Source of the DNA: Hyalella azteca
Lineage: Eukaryota > Arthropoda > Malacostraca > Amphipoda > Hyalellidae
Assembly: GCF_000764305.2 (NCBI RefSeq)
Contig: NW_025935203.1
Coordinates: 2,454 to 66,453, forward strand
Length of the DNA: 64,000 nucleotides
Direction of reading: 5' to 3'
The translations under genes and the position numbers were made by a program. Shown here piece after piece: positions 1-10,323 of this stretch; the stretch's first letter is position 1; each line of letters opens with the position of its first letter. Below the pieces are notes generated by a model that ran no database searches, had not been told where the DNA came from, and was given only the letters and a program-made list of their open reading frames with translations.

Positions 1-378
1 CTAGAACGGAGCGGGCAATAATGAACGGTAGAGCGATCACATCTAGCCGACCACAAATGATTCCGACAGATTTAATTATTCACTATTACTCTCATTAGCA
101 ATAACAAAATGAGGATCTTTTTGAGGATCTGACAGAAGCAGGCTACTGCTAGAGCACTAGGTTACTGGCACCTTTACATACAGGCCGACTGCTAATGGTA
201 ATTAACTACTGCTAGGTTACTGGCCTAGTTTTCCAAACTGGCTGACCACGGTAATTAACATGACACAGGGTAAATTCGTAGGTTCTTCAACTTACGGTCT
301 TTGAGGCTCTAGAAAGACGAACGTGGACTTCAATTCTTCAATGCTTTTCTAACGAATAGCTTTTACTACTAGCAATAC

Positions 379-415
379 CTGTCTCTTATACACATCTAGA
401 TGTGTATAAGAGACA
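379..415. other. Nextera mate-pair junction adapter left in the assembly
   Basis: The sequence reads CTGTCTCTTATACACATCT followed at once by AGATGTGTATAAGAGACA, the two Tn5 mosaic ends head to head. This is the circularisation junction of Nextera mate-pair libraries and matches 37 of its 38 bases; the last base, at 416, is C instead of G. It is not native DNA. Sequence left of 379 and right of 416 may come from places kilobases apart in the genome. In agreement, a LINE 3' end begins abruptly at 416 without the last hundred or so bases that the sister copy at 4243-5090 has. Confidence 0.96.
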
Positions 416-600
416 CTTGTTCATAGATCTAAACTCGTCTCATTCGACCGGATCTTTTCTAAACTGACGATTGTTTGAAGTAGCTACTAGACTTCCACCG
501 GGTTCGATAAGGAGCTAGGCATTTCAAATCTGAACATATATTTTTCCATAGCTTTATCTAGTCTGTTCTTGAACGCGTTCATACTTGAAGCTCCAATTAT
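416..600 (-). mobile_element. CR1-like LINE 3' fragment, copy 1 (truncated)
   Basis: This stretch aligns by eye with 4338-4525 over about 185 bases, with scattered substitutions and small indels; both contain the shared stretches CTTCCACCGGGTTC and GGCATTTCAAATCTGAACAT. By comparison with the longer copy it belongs to the 3' coding end of a non-LTR retrotransposon read on the minus strand. The 3' terminus is missing because the adapter junction interrupts it. It is non-coding and decayed. Confidence 0.7.
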
Positions 601-1016
601 GTCAAATATTTAATAAATAGCAGATGAGTTCAAACAAGATTGCACCAAAATGTCTTTAAAAATTAAATTTCGTCATTTAAAATTAACCGGTATTACGTAA
701 TTAGATTTCGAATATTATGCATGTTTTAAGCATTCTGGCATGATAAGCTCATGGCTTCAATTTTTGCCAAGTCAGCAACTATCGCGAGCTGAACTCTTTG
801 CCCTGGCGCACAATCTACCGTGCTTCTAGTACTACATCTCTTCTGACAATTAAAACAGCTAATATTTTTTATAGTTTATTCTCCTGATAGAGATAATCTC
901 TGCGGTCTGAAAACAGATGCACATTTTGATGTTCCGATTCGTTACATTCACAGTTAATTCACAGTTAATACAGGCAGTAGGCACACATACAAGGCAGCAG
1001 GCACGCATAGGAGTAC

Positions 1017-1445
1017 ATGGTCAAAATTTCGATACAAAAGTTCTATGTTTTCTGGACGTTTCAGAACATTCTCTATCGATTAGTTCGATCGAACAATGAA
1101 CTTTTATTTGGTCCAAATACATTGGTCCGGGTCTCCCCGGACCTGAAGTGAATTTTTTCTAAGTAAATTTCCAAAAATCTATACAAAATTTTTATGTTTT
1201 CTGTACGTTTCAGAACATTATCTATCGATTAGTTCGATCGAAAAATCAACTTTTCTGTGACCCTCATATGTTGGTGCGACGAAATTTTTCAAGTGAATAT
1301 CAAAATTTTATATGTAAAATTAAAAGTTTTCTCGACGTTTCAGATGATTTGCAGCCTTTTATTTTTGTTGAACCTGGTCCGCCGGACCGGTCCGGGTCCG
1401 GGTTTTAGTCACTCGGTCCGGGTCCAGGTTTTAGTCAGTACCGTA
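1017..1445. repeat. Diverged direct repeat ending in GGTCCGG motifs, copy 1
   Basis: A roughly 305-base unit (1139-1443) recurs in the same orientation at 1803-2126 with high similarity. An inner segment around TATGTTTTCTGGACGTTTCAG occurs a third time at about 1030-1120. The unit ends in a GC-rich block built from GGTCCGGGTCCGG and GGTTTTAGTC, which is itself duplicated. No coding potential is convincing; short open frames across it are shared by both copies only because the DNA is. It is probably an interspersed or local satellite-like repeat of unknown class. Confidence 0.7.
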
Positions 1446-1802
1446 AATTGGCATCTGCTGCAGCGGTGATGGTCCGCTGGGGAGAGAGTCCGCGGCGTTC
1501 ATACGGCAAGCATCTTCATATTGTGCTCTGTGAATTGTGATCAACGTAACGATCTCTTTTGCGTTTAAACATATTATTGTAAACTATTACAGTTATACAT
1601 TCACTAATCACTAACTTGACTTTGTATTGCACTTTTCTTTATACCACGAGTATATTAGCTAAGTGTTCAATTTCAAGAACCCGGCTGGCTCTCTCGCCCC
1701 TCCCCCCTCCTCTTCTCGTCACGGGAAGAGGCAGTAGGTAGGAGTAGGTTTGCGAGCCAGCTAGAAATTAGATCAGTACAGGTAGCAAAAACTGGCTCGG
1801 TT

Positions 1803-2126
1803 AACCTGAAGTGAAATTTTTCTAAGTAAATTTTCGAAAATTCGATACCAACTTTTTATGTTTTCTGGACGTTTCAGAAGATTCTCTATCGATTAGTTTG
1901 ATCGAGAAATGAACTTTTCTGTGACCCGAATATGTTGGTGCGACGAAATTTTTCTAAGTAAATATAAAAATTTTATATCTGAAATTAGAAGTTTTCTCGA
2001 CGTTTCAGATGATTTGCAGCCTTTTATTTTTTTGAACCTGGTCCGCCGGACCGGTCCGGGTCCGGGTTTTAGTCACTCGGTCCGGGTCCGGCGGACCGGT
2101 CCGGGTCCGGGTTTTAGTCAGTACCC
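1803..2126. repeat. Diverged direct repeat ending in GGTCCGG motifs, copy 2
   Basis: Second copy of the unit at 1139-1443. It differs by scattered substitutions and by one more internal GGTCCGGGTCCGG module near 2078-2112. Bases 1446-1802 between the copies contain a short pyrimidine-rich stretch (about 1690-1715) and nothing else that I recognise. Confidence 0.7.
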
Positions 2127-2960
2127 TTCCGCATCGTAGGAGACGGAACTGTTAGCGTGCACTGTGACTGTGGAGTGGAACTGTGGAAGAAGGGGAGTTT
2201 CGCTCAAATCTGGAGAACCTTTCACTTCCTTGGAACCTCATCACAGCTCTGGGAGGGGGTGATATTCCCCAAAAAAGGAGAACTGCAGTCATTCATCGCC
2301 TGGGACAATACCTGCTAAAATGCAGCATGGTGAACACCCTATGAAAATTATCAGTGCCTAATTCCTTTCAATCCTTTGTTATTTTCTTCCACACAAAAAC
2401 CCCTTTGTGAGAGCATGAGGAAAGATTCAAAGTGAAGTGAAGAGGCAGTTGAGTTGGAGTTTTCAAGAAAAATCAAGTTGTGCTCAGGCTGGGAGGTGTG
2501 ACTGTTTCACACCCGAAGTCTTAAAATCAAATTAACAAAAAAAAAAATGTGGAAGAAGGTGCAATGGATGCAGTAATTCAGTACACTAAAACAATTTACT
2601 GAATTTAGGTAGGTGTTTATTTTCTATGCTCAAGGATTAAGGCAATGTAATGAGTAATCTTTTTTAGACGAAATTGAGATGTTGGTCTTTTAAATGATGA
2701 ATCGTGAAAACATAACAATTCCGTGAGAATGTTCAAGATCTCTTACAAAATCCGTGGAATGGCGGCTCTGTGTAATTCCGTGAGAATTTAGAAATTCAGT
2801 ACTCCTGATCATTACGTACCTTAAATTTCCAATCGGGCTCATAGTGAAATTCTAGGAAGGGAGGTACTTGTGGCACTCTGCCTTTGGTCGAGCACTCCAG
2901 CCATTGGCAACTAGCGGTGGTCTGAACTCACTGTCACTGTCAGGGTGCAAAGAGTGATAA
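2127..2960. other. No gene recognised
   Basis: Mixed-composition DNA with an A tract near 2537-2548 and a pair of short repeats reading AATTCCGTGAGAAT at about 2718 and 2775. No splice-bounded coding exon, RNA gene or transposon end was seen. Confidence 0.5.
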
Positions 2961-3229
2961 AGATTTGAAAGATCTTTGGAGACGAATTAGCAGACGAATT
3001 TACTTCTCCGAAGATCTTGCCAACGCCATTTACCAATCTTCCCGAAGCTTTGGAGACGCAGCCAACCTTCCAGAAGCTTCGGTGATGTTGCCAACGATGC
3101 TTTCTGTGAGGCAACGGTTTCCGCAGAAGCAGAACGGAAGAAAAACAAAAGAACAAAACACCAATGAGCTGCCTCAGTCTGCAGAATGTGGCATCCAGCT
3201 ATCCAGCATGCAGCTCCAATTGATTGACA

Positions 3230-3375
3230 CATTTGGCAACCTTCTAGAACCGTCGGCAATGATTTTCTCTAATCTTCAGCAAGGCAGAGCAGAAGAGAGT
3301 ACACCGAAACACCACTGGCAACAGTGTAAAATAAAATCTTCAGCAACCTTATTTTATTTATTGTTTCACTTTAAA
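3230..3375. repeat. Interspersed repeat, copy 1
   Basis: About 145 bases, from the AACCTTCTAGAACCGTCGGC region to TTATTTATTGTTTCACTTT, are similar to 6640-6828 in the same orientation. The longest identical run is the AT-rich tail. A long open frame from about 2965 to 3429 runs through this repeat but starts at TTG, has no recognisable domain and no splice support, so I do not call it a gene. Confidence 0.6.
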
Positions 3376-3596
3376 TGCTTTACCAACACATTTTTTAGCA
3401 TAATTGTACAAGTTTACTCTACTTACTAGCTTTGCCACGCAACTTTGGATCTCAGACTCTTGGTCAGATTGTTTACATTACCTACATCGTGATGCGTTAG
3501 GGACGCTTGACAAGGCTCCATTGTACTGTGACTACTGTCTTCTCTTCCTTGCAAGTAGATAAATACATACATTATGATACATACATTATACATAGT

Positions 3597-3866
3597 TCAT
3601 TGAAGACCAGAGAATTCTTTTTTTTTTGCAATTTTCTTATTAGTGTTTTCAATAGATCAAACAATATTTTTCGTTTGCACTTTTAACTTGATAATGAATG
3701 ATTAATACATTTGAAACGTTGTTAAAGAAATAAAAATGTCCATCAGTACCAATGCTGATTTTCGATTTACCAGTGCAAACGAAAAATATTGTTCGATCTA
3801 TTGAAAAATCTAATAAGAAAATTGCTAATAAAACAAATTCTCTGGTCTTCAATGAAACCTGCTTAA
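3597..3866. mobile_element. Inverted-repeat MITE, about 265 bp
   Basis: The left arm TTCATTGAAGACCAGAGAAT is mirrored by the right arm ATTCTCTGGTCTTCAATGAA. Inner complementarity continues through GATCTATTGAAAA-type and GCAAACGAAAAATATTG-type segments, so the element could fold almost end to end. It has no coding capacity. A related half-element with the same terminus sits at 15401-15557, where it can be seen as an insertion. Family unknown. Confidence 0.75.
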
Positions 3867-4242
3867 AGGAACAAATTTTGCAAACCTATACTAATGGATA
3901 CATATATAGATAGATACAGACATACATGCATTACATTACATAAATGACCAGTGATGTATGTATGTACATACAGACATACGCTGGAGATGTTACATAGCAC
4001 TGCATGACCTATGCTTGTTTCCTGCCCTTTTGTGATCAAGCCAGTCACATGTGAGGCAGTCGTACCACACCCGCCGATGGTAAGCATACCACAGTTGTAT
4101 TCTTATATGGTGTGGTATGTATACGCCTCTGATGGTATTCTAATCTTTCTTCTAAGTTCTAATTGTTCCAAAATTTTCACAGCTGCTTGCCTATGAGAAC
4201 GTGCAAATTTTTTCATCCCTGCCCTTGCGGTCCCTTCAGCAT

Positions 4243-5090
4243 TCCTTTCTATGCCGATAACATAACATAACATAGTGATCTCGGCGCTGCAGTGTAGGCC
4301 TGATGTGGCCTGTCGCCGATTCTTTTCCTTTTCGTGCCTTGTTCACAGAAGATCTAAAATCATGTCATTTGACCATATCTTTTCACGACTGACAAAAGTT
4401 TGAAATAGCTACTCGACTTCCACCGGGTTCAATATGGTGCTAGGCATTTCAAATCTGAACATATATTTTTCCATAGCTTTATCTAGTCTGTTCTTGAACG
4501 CATTCATACTTGGAGGGCCAACGATGTCATTGGGGAGGCTGTTCCACATGTCGGTGATTCGAAGCGAGAAGAAATTTTGTCGCATGGAGAAGTTGCTGTG
4601 TAGTTTTTTTAGTTTATAGCTGTGGGCCTGTGGCCCCTGATGTTGGTTCTTGTTTCAAATTCTAGTGATCCTTCGGGGATCTTGTATAAAGCATGCGCAT
4701 ACTTGTATACTTCAATGAGGTCCCCACGCAGACATCAATAACTGAGGCTTGGAAGCTTCATAATCTTTAATCTTTCTTCATAGGACTTGCCCTTCAAGCC
4801 TGGAATTTTCCTTGTTGCGCGTCTTTGAACATTCTCTATTAAATTTCTGTCCTTTTCAAATCTCGGTGACCACGCAACATTTCTAAACTCTAGATTTGAG
4901 CGCACGACAGCAACAAACAACTGCTTCATCGCTTCTGCATCTAGGAACTCGTATGAGCAGCTGATTAATCCAAGAAGTTTGTTGGATGTGTTGATGAGCT
5001 TGCATTTCAATGTGCTTAGAAAATTTTAGCTCCTTGTCGACATGAATTCCGAGATCTTTTTCCACACTAGACTTAAATATATAAAAAATG
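4243..5090 (-). mobile_element. CR1-like LINE 3' end with reverse-transcriptase remnant
   Basis: Read on the minus strand this is the C-terminal part of a non-LTR retrotransposon polyprotein. Recognisable blocks in order are VEKDLGIHVDKELKFSKHI (about 5080-5020), LLGLISCSYEFLDAEAM, VVRSNLEFRNVAWSPRFEKD, VQRRATRKIPGLKG, SYEERLKIMKLPSLSY (ending at 4738) and, after an in-frame TGA at 4735-4737, LRGDLIEVYKYAHALYKIP. The TGA sits where relatives have an arginine, consistent with CGA to TGA decay. A frameshift separates the first block from the rest. The 3' terminus ends in ATGTT repeats (+ strand ATAACATAACATAACAT near 4257-4273), as is common for CR1-clade elements. Only the 3' end is present. 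Whether the clade is CR1 proper or a relative was not tested. Confidence 0.85.
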
Positions 5091-5116
5091 TATACATTAT
5101 ACAGATACATCTGCAT

Positions 5117-6600
5117 TATTTAATGGCTTTGTTGTTAAAAGTATATTCTCTGGTAAGAATTTGTAAGAATATTAAACGAAATTTTTGAATATTCCTTACT
5201 CTGTAATTAGAATGACGAAATACTGCTTTATCAGTTTATGGTATAATAATCAAGAAATTATTATCAAGATGATTAATTATTATCTCAATTGCGAGGTATG
5301 AATAATGGCAGTCGTTTGTAAATATTTTTTTTAAGAAGTATTACGTTAAGAAGTTTCAAAGAATTCTTTGATTGTATAGGACGTAGTTAGAAAATAATTG
5401 CTGAAAGATGCTGGGAGATAGTAAGGCAGGGAAACAGTGACGTGGGGTTAACGTCTTGCGGAGCAAGTAAGGTGATGACGCATTACCGTTTGGTACAGTT
5501 CGCAATTGCGGCAATGCAGTGTGGTCAGCGGACACTTAGGATAACAGCATGTGTAAGAAGTGATGGTATGGGTTATAAAGCATTGGAGAACCACGTATTG
5601 ACCGTTAACTATGTGGAGTAGCAGCTTGTGTGCTGGAGCAGTGTTGGTTTAAAGTTCGTGTGGTGAGATAGGTCAATTGACTACAGCTGCTTAAGTGCCA
5701 GGATGACAATATCTATACCATTTAGATGGTTGATGTTGGCTCCAGGGCTGATTTGAGTGTTAATTTGCTGGTCTATGGCTGTGCACCCCTTCGCTCAACA
5801 TGAGCAAGCCACGGAAAGAGGTCATCTTCCTTTTGCTTATTTTTGTACATGCTTGCATATTGCATTTATCTTACATTTTGGGTGTGATCGCTTGTTGCGA
5901 CTGAGCAGATAGCTTTTGGTCTGAATAAGGGACTCCAGTATCTTAATTGAAATTTTATTTTGTTGCTTGTTTTTCACATAAGTGACTTGTGAAAACATTC
6001 GCTCCATGAATGCATTGGAGACAGGTCAAAGTAGACAAGTGATGCAATAGGCAGCCAGTTCAAGATCAGTGCAATATTGAATGGCACCCCAGAATGCAAG
6101 TGGCACTCCAATAAGTGGCACACTATAATTCAAAACCACCAAACAAAAATGGTAGAGCTTGCATCGCTGAGATCGGTTCGAGAACCTCATTTGTCCTAGG
6201 CCATATCATCACTGATCAGTAAGCAATCAAGGATCATCACTCTTGTGCTTATATTGTACTAAACACTGATGGTAAATGTTAACAATTAGATTGGGGTTAT
6301 TTCATCAAGCGGTAAACTTGCGGGTCCAAAAATTGTGGGAAAGCTCTGGTCGCGCCACTCTGAAGATAATCTATATAATCCACGCCTACGCTGGAGGAAG
6401 TTAAAATTTCCGAGGTGGCACCTAATGCAGTAAATTTGCAGTAAGCCAGAAAATACCAGATTTAGGCAAATATACCAGATCTTAGATGTTCATACCAGAC
6501 ACCTCCTGAAAATACCAGATTTGTTAAATTTGGTATAGAAATATACCGTCTGGCAATGCTGTTGTAGACATTTGGACATTAAACTAAACTTGTCTTGGCC
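5117..6600. other. No gene recognised
   Basis: AT-rich DNA without a splice-bounded exon or clear transposon end. Near 6455-6545 the motif ATACCAGAT or close variants recur irregularly, which suggests part of an interspersed repeat. Confidence 0.5.
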
Positions 6601-6639
6601 ATGAAAGTAAACTTTCTCAAAGCGACTTTCTTGAACCTT

Positions 6640-6828
6640 CGGTGACGATTTTCTCAAAGCGACTTTCTCGAACCTTCAACGACAATTTTCTCGAAGAAAC
6701 CTTCTTGAATCTTTGACAAAGCAGAGCAAAAGAAAGTACACTGAATCACCAATGACTACAGTATGGTACAATTGTAAATAAAATAAAAAATCTTCAGCAA
6801 CCTTATTTTATTTATTGTTTCACTTTTC
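6640..6828. repeat. Interspersed repeat, copy 2
   Basis: Same family as 3230-3375, with an internal near-duplicate of a CTCAAAGCGACTTTCT segment at about 6616 and 6653. It abuts the 21-base satellite that starts just downstream. Confidence 0.55.
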
Positions 6829-6833
6829 ATCGT

Positions 6834-7036
6834 ATTCTTCAATACGATGTTTTTACTCTTCAATGCGCTGTTCTTACTCCTCAATACAATGTTCTTACTC
6901 TTCAATACGATGTTCTTACTCTTCAATACGATGTTCCTACTCATCAATATGATGTTCTTATTCTTCAATACTATGTTTTTACTCTTCAATACAATGTTGT
7001 TACTCTTCAATAGGATGTTCTTATTCTTAATACGAT
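6834..7036. repeat. 21-bp minisatellite, about 9-10 copies
   Basis: The unit is approximately TTCTTACTCTTCAATACGATG with one- or two-base variation. As 21 is a multiple of three, frames stay open through the array on both strands: a MFLLFNT-like heptad on + and a KNIVLKS-like heptad on -. These are by-products of the repeat, not evidence of a protein. Confidence 0.9.
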
Positions 7037-7664
7037 GCGAAAGCGATGTTCTTGAAAAAAAATGACTCGCCAAATGTTTTTGATAAGATGTTCATGAAAT
7101 CGATGGCCCGCCAATGAACTTAATTATTAATCCTTAATATAATGTCCTTATTTCATGACTTATTATTAATCCTATCAAGTCCTGTCAAAAGTATTTACTT
7201 GCGTTAAGCGCGGTTGCATCAACTACTGCCTACAAGAATTATCTGCAACGTTTACCGCGTAATCATATATATGATATATCGTACTCATTTATTAGAAAGT
7301 CTCACTAGAGTGATCATATGATTATTTATTTACATAATTATTACCATAATTATGATATATTATCATAAATTATTATTAGAATTATCAGAAATTATTCTTA
7401 ATCAAATTCGATTCCGCCGGAACACTTGTGTTACTATCATGGATACAGTATTGAAGGATATGCAGTGAATGTTAAGTTGCATCATCGTGAACACCGGGCT
7501 TGGCGGTATCGTTTCTTGCCCACCAACTCCAAGACGAAATAGTTTAATCTCTATTTCAAACATATAAGAAATTTTATCTTCTACTAATACTTACTAAATA
7601 GTTTACCATCTATTCACTACTAATTAAATGGTTCACCTTCTCTTTAGTACTAATAAAATTTAGA

Positions 7665-8428
7665 GTATTACTTTAGATTAAGTGCATCCAAAAAAAGGGT
7701 GTTTTTTTAATTATATGGTTTTTGGGGCGTAGTTTAAGAACCTGAAGTCCGTTTTTGGCGGTATTGATTTTTTATATATTTCTATAGAAAACAACAATAG
7801 GGGATCCATGGGAAACAAGGGGTTTTAGGGAGGGAGACACGCCCGAGGTTCTAATTCGTCAAAAAAATCGGCAAAATCGGAAAAAAATTGGTAAAATCAG
7901 ACATTTTTTTTACTGGAAATGATCTATATCGATCTGGGAATGACTGTAAACCTATGTAAAACCCAAAAATTGCGCTAGGTTAGGTTAGGATGTAGGCCGC
8001 TATTCCGCACCACCCAGGAGGTTGCAGCTTAGGCGCATTAAGGCTTTTAAGTTATATACCACGGGCCTTTCCCCAAGAGGCCTATGACCGTGGTTAGCTT
8101 TGCGAGAGTTAGTTTACTTACCTTAACCAATACATTAACTTAGCGTCAGTCAGTCGTTACTTTTATTCATCTTCAGATTCAGGTGTGATTTTTGCCCGAA
8201 ATATTTTTGACGAATTAGAGCCTTGGGCATGTCACATGCCCCCCCTAAAACCCCCGGTTCCTCACGGGTCCCCCATTGTCATTTTCTATAGAAAATCTAT
8301 AAGAAATCGAAAAAATTGGTTTTCCGAAGCCAACCGCCAAAAACGGATTTCAGATTCTTTATCTACACCCCAAAAAACATATAATTAAAAAACACCCTTT
8401 TTTGGATACACTTAATCTAAAGTAATAC
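7665..8428. mobile_element. Long inverted-repeat DNA transposon (hAT/Mutator-like size)
   Basis: The left end GTATTACTTTAGATTAAGTG is mirrored by the right end CTTAATCTAAAGTAATAC, and complementarity continues inward for roughly 200 bases per arm with indels. The 9-base sequence AAATTTAGA lies directly before the left end and, after one extra C, directly after the right end: a probable target-site duplication of the 8-9 bp expected for hAT or Mutator-like elements. The unpaired centre (about 7970-8160) contains TAGGTTAGGTTAGG and no transposase. It is non-autonomous. Confidence 0.8.
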
Positions 8429-8439
8429 CAAATTTAGAT

Positions 8440-9655
8440 TTGATTCACTCAGTATTTGAAGACTGTTCACCTCCTTTGTAATGCCTTGATTTACGGTTGA
8501 AATAGATCAATAGCTGAAGCGCTTGTAGACATTTGGCCATTAAACTAAACTTGTCTTTATTTAGCGGTAGAAACAGCAGTTTCTATATATTTTGTGCTAT
8601 GATGCATTGCCTTGAGATTTTTTAGATAATTATTTGACTCAAGTTGATTCGTTGCTGAAAATAATTGAAATTCTAACTGATAACATTATGTTTTCCGGTT
8701 TGTCGGATGAGACTGTACAGCTGCAGCGCAATCTGCAAGTCACGGAATCGGTTGCAATGTGATCATGCAGAAGCCATATTGACTGCTGTAGTTCCTGGGG
8801 AGTGGGGATATACTCTTTGAACTTTTAGCAGCTTCATTATTAAAAATTACTCGGCGACACATCCTGAAGACTTCTGGTGGCGACGGCGACAGCTATTGAG
8901 TAATGTTGGCGACGTTTAGGGCTTAAAACTCGTATCTTGGCAATGCTGCTTTCACTCTCTGCACCCTGGCAACTCAGCCCCGTCTAAACCCAGCTTGGTC
9001 TCTCCCAGACCCCAGTGGAGTTTAAAAAATGATTTTTATAAAAAAAAAAGAATTGAACTGTAAAATTGCTTAATGACTTCCCTCAGGCCATGATTGCACT
9101 TGCAAATGCCATCAATGATTGAAAAAATGACAATATCCAGAATGATATTAATGACATATAAAATGACTTACTTACTAAACATGATCATCAGTTGAGCCTC
9201 AGCTAGTCAGCCATGTTTTTAGCTAGCTAGCTCCTCCTGAGGCTCCTGAGTTCAGATCTTTCTTTCACTTAACCAGGTCATGGTGGCAGGGAATTTTGTT
9301 GAGTACTTATCGGTTCGCAAAAGCATTGCCCAGTCCGGCTGAGCGGGGGGGAGGGGAGGGGCTGTAGGAAGTTTGCAGAGGTACGGGTGCCACCAACTGG
9401 GGGATTGGAGGGGTGTGGCGGCCATGATGCTTGCCGCAATGCCGACCAGGGCACCTTGTCCCGCAGATCATCTGCAATTATTTTTAAGCATTAGTTGTTA
9501 TCAGTCCTCTCCACCCTTTCTTAATACACAATTGGTTTAGCTTCGAATAACAAAAATCTCATTTACGACTGGACTAAAGTGCACCCTAATTTATGAGGAG
9601 CTTGATAGAGAAATAAAATAGAAACCGACCTTATTTGAAGCCTCGCGGTTCTCAA
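8440..9655. other. No gene recognised; GC-rich patch at 9320-9480
   Basis: Mostly unremarkable DNA. The patch at about 9330-9475, read on the minus strand, follows a TTGCAG acceptor-like site and starts DDLRDKVPWSALRQA before turning into a proline-rich frame through a C-rich run. That could be an isolated exon, but no partner exon or family was recognised. Confidence 0.35.
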
Positions 9656-9661
9656 TCATAG

Positions 9662-9800
9662 CATTAAGCAACATTTTCCCAGTATGTTAAATGCACTTAC
9701 ATTTGTTCCCTTCAACAGGGGGTATGAAGGCCGGGACCTGGACATGATACTTGATGTTCATCACGGAGGACGTCCTGCCACGCACCAGAGATTAGGTTGG
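9662..9800 (-). repeat. Exon-like direct repeat, copy 1
   Basis: About 140 bases repeated at 10103-10245 in the same orientation. On the minus strand both copies read WQDVL-x-DEHQVSCPGPGL, with x being R here, and both are followed by GTAAGTGC, a consensus 5' splice site. The acceptor-like side reads CTCTG here where the other copy has CTCAG. Similarity extends beyond the donor into what would be intron. It may be a duplicated exon with flanks or a transposon fragment. The peptide was not recognised. Confidence 0.5.
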
Positions 9801-10102
9801 CACCTACGCACCCGGAGCAAGGACTTGACGCACTCATGACACTGACAGCAGACGCAGCTATGGCCGTGTGACTGAGCTGCAAGTATTTAGAATTCATTAG
9901 CTTAAAACATTGAATTGATTAGGAAAAAAACAGTTTTTCAGTGTATTAAATTAATACATTGTTGCTATATTTATGTCTCAGATGATCCATAAAAACAAAA
10001 AGTAGCAGCAAGTTCAATAACCGGAACAATAAGAACTTAGATGAACTTCCTATGTTACAGGAATACAGACTTGACGGACGGACATTATATCCGCAATGTA
10101 TA

Positions 10103-10245
10103 CTGTTAAGCAACATTTGGCCTATGTTATAAGCACTTACATCTGGTCCCTTTAACAGGGGGTACAAACGAAGGCCGGGACCTGGACATGATACTTGATG
10201 TTCATCAGTAAGGACGTCCTGCCACGCACCTGAGATTAGATTTGC
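10103..10245 (-). repeat. Exon-like direct repeat, copy 2
   Basis: Second copy of the 9662-9800 unit. It keeps an acceptor-like AATCTCAG before GTGCGTGGCAG and a GTAAGTGC donor, so a minus-strand exon of roughly 85-90 bases is conceivable, carrying WQDVLTDEHQVSCPGPGL. No neighbouring exon with matching phase was found: a third exon-like block ending in CACAAG and GTAAG at 11225 has a different phase. Confidence 0.45.
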
Positions 10246-10323
10246 AGGCCGGTCGGTATTCGTGACGATTGGACGTCCATAGCCAAGACAGTTCACATAC
10301 ATTATATCTGTAATATACTAATA

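Noticed and set aside
2965..3429. A 154-codon open frame on +
   Set aside because: It starts at TTG, has no recognisable domain, runs through an interspersed repeat also present at 6640-6828, and ends in AT-rich sequence. No splice support.
6756..7073. Lys/Asn heptad-repeat protein on - and a Phe/Leu heptad protein on +
   Set aside because: Both are readings of the 21-bp minisatellite; a repeat length divisible by three explains the open frames.
7976..7990. TAGGTTAGGTTAGG resembling the arthropod telomere repeat TTAGG
   Set aside because: Only two to three interrupted units (of TTAGG spaced by one base) in the centre of a transposon; not a telomere or an interstitial array.
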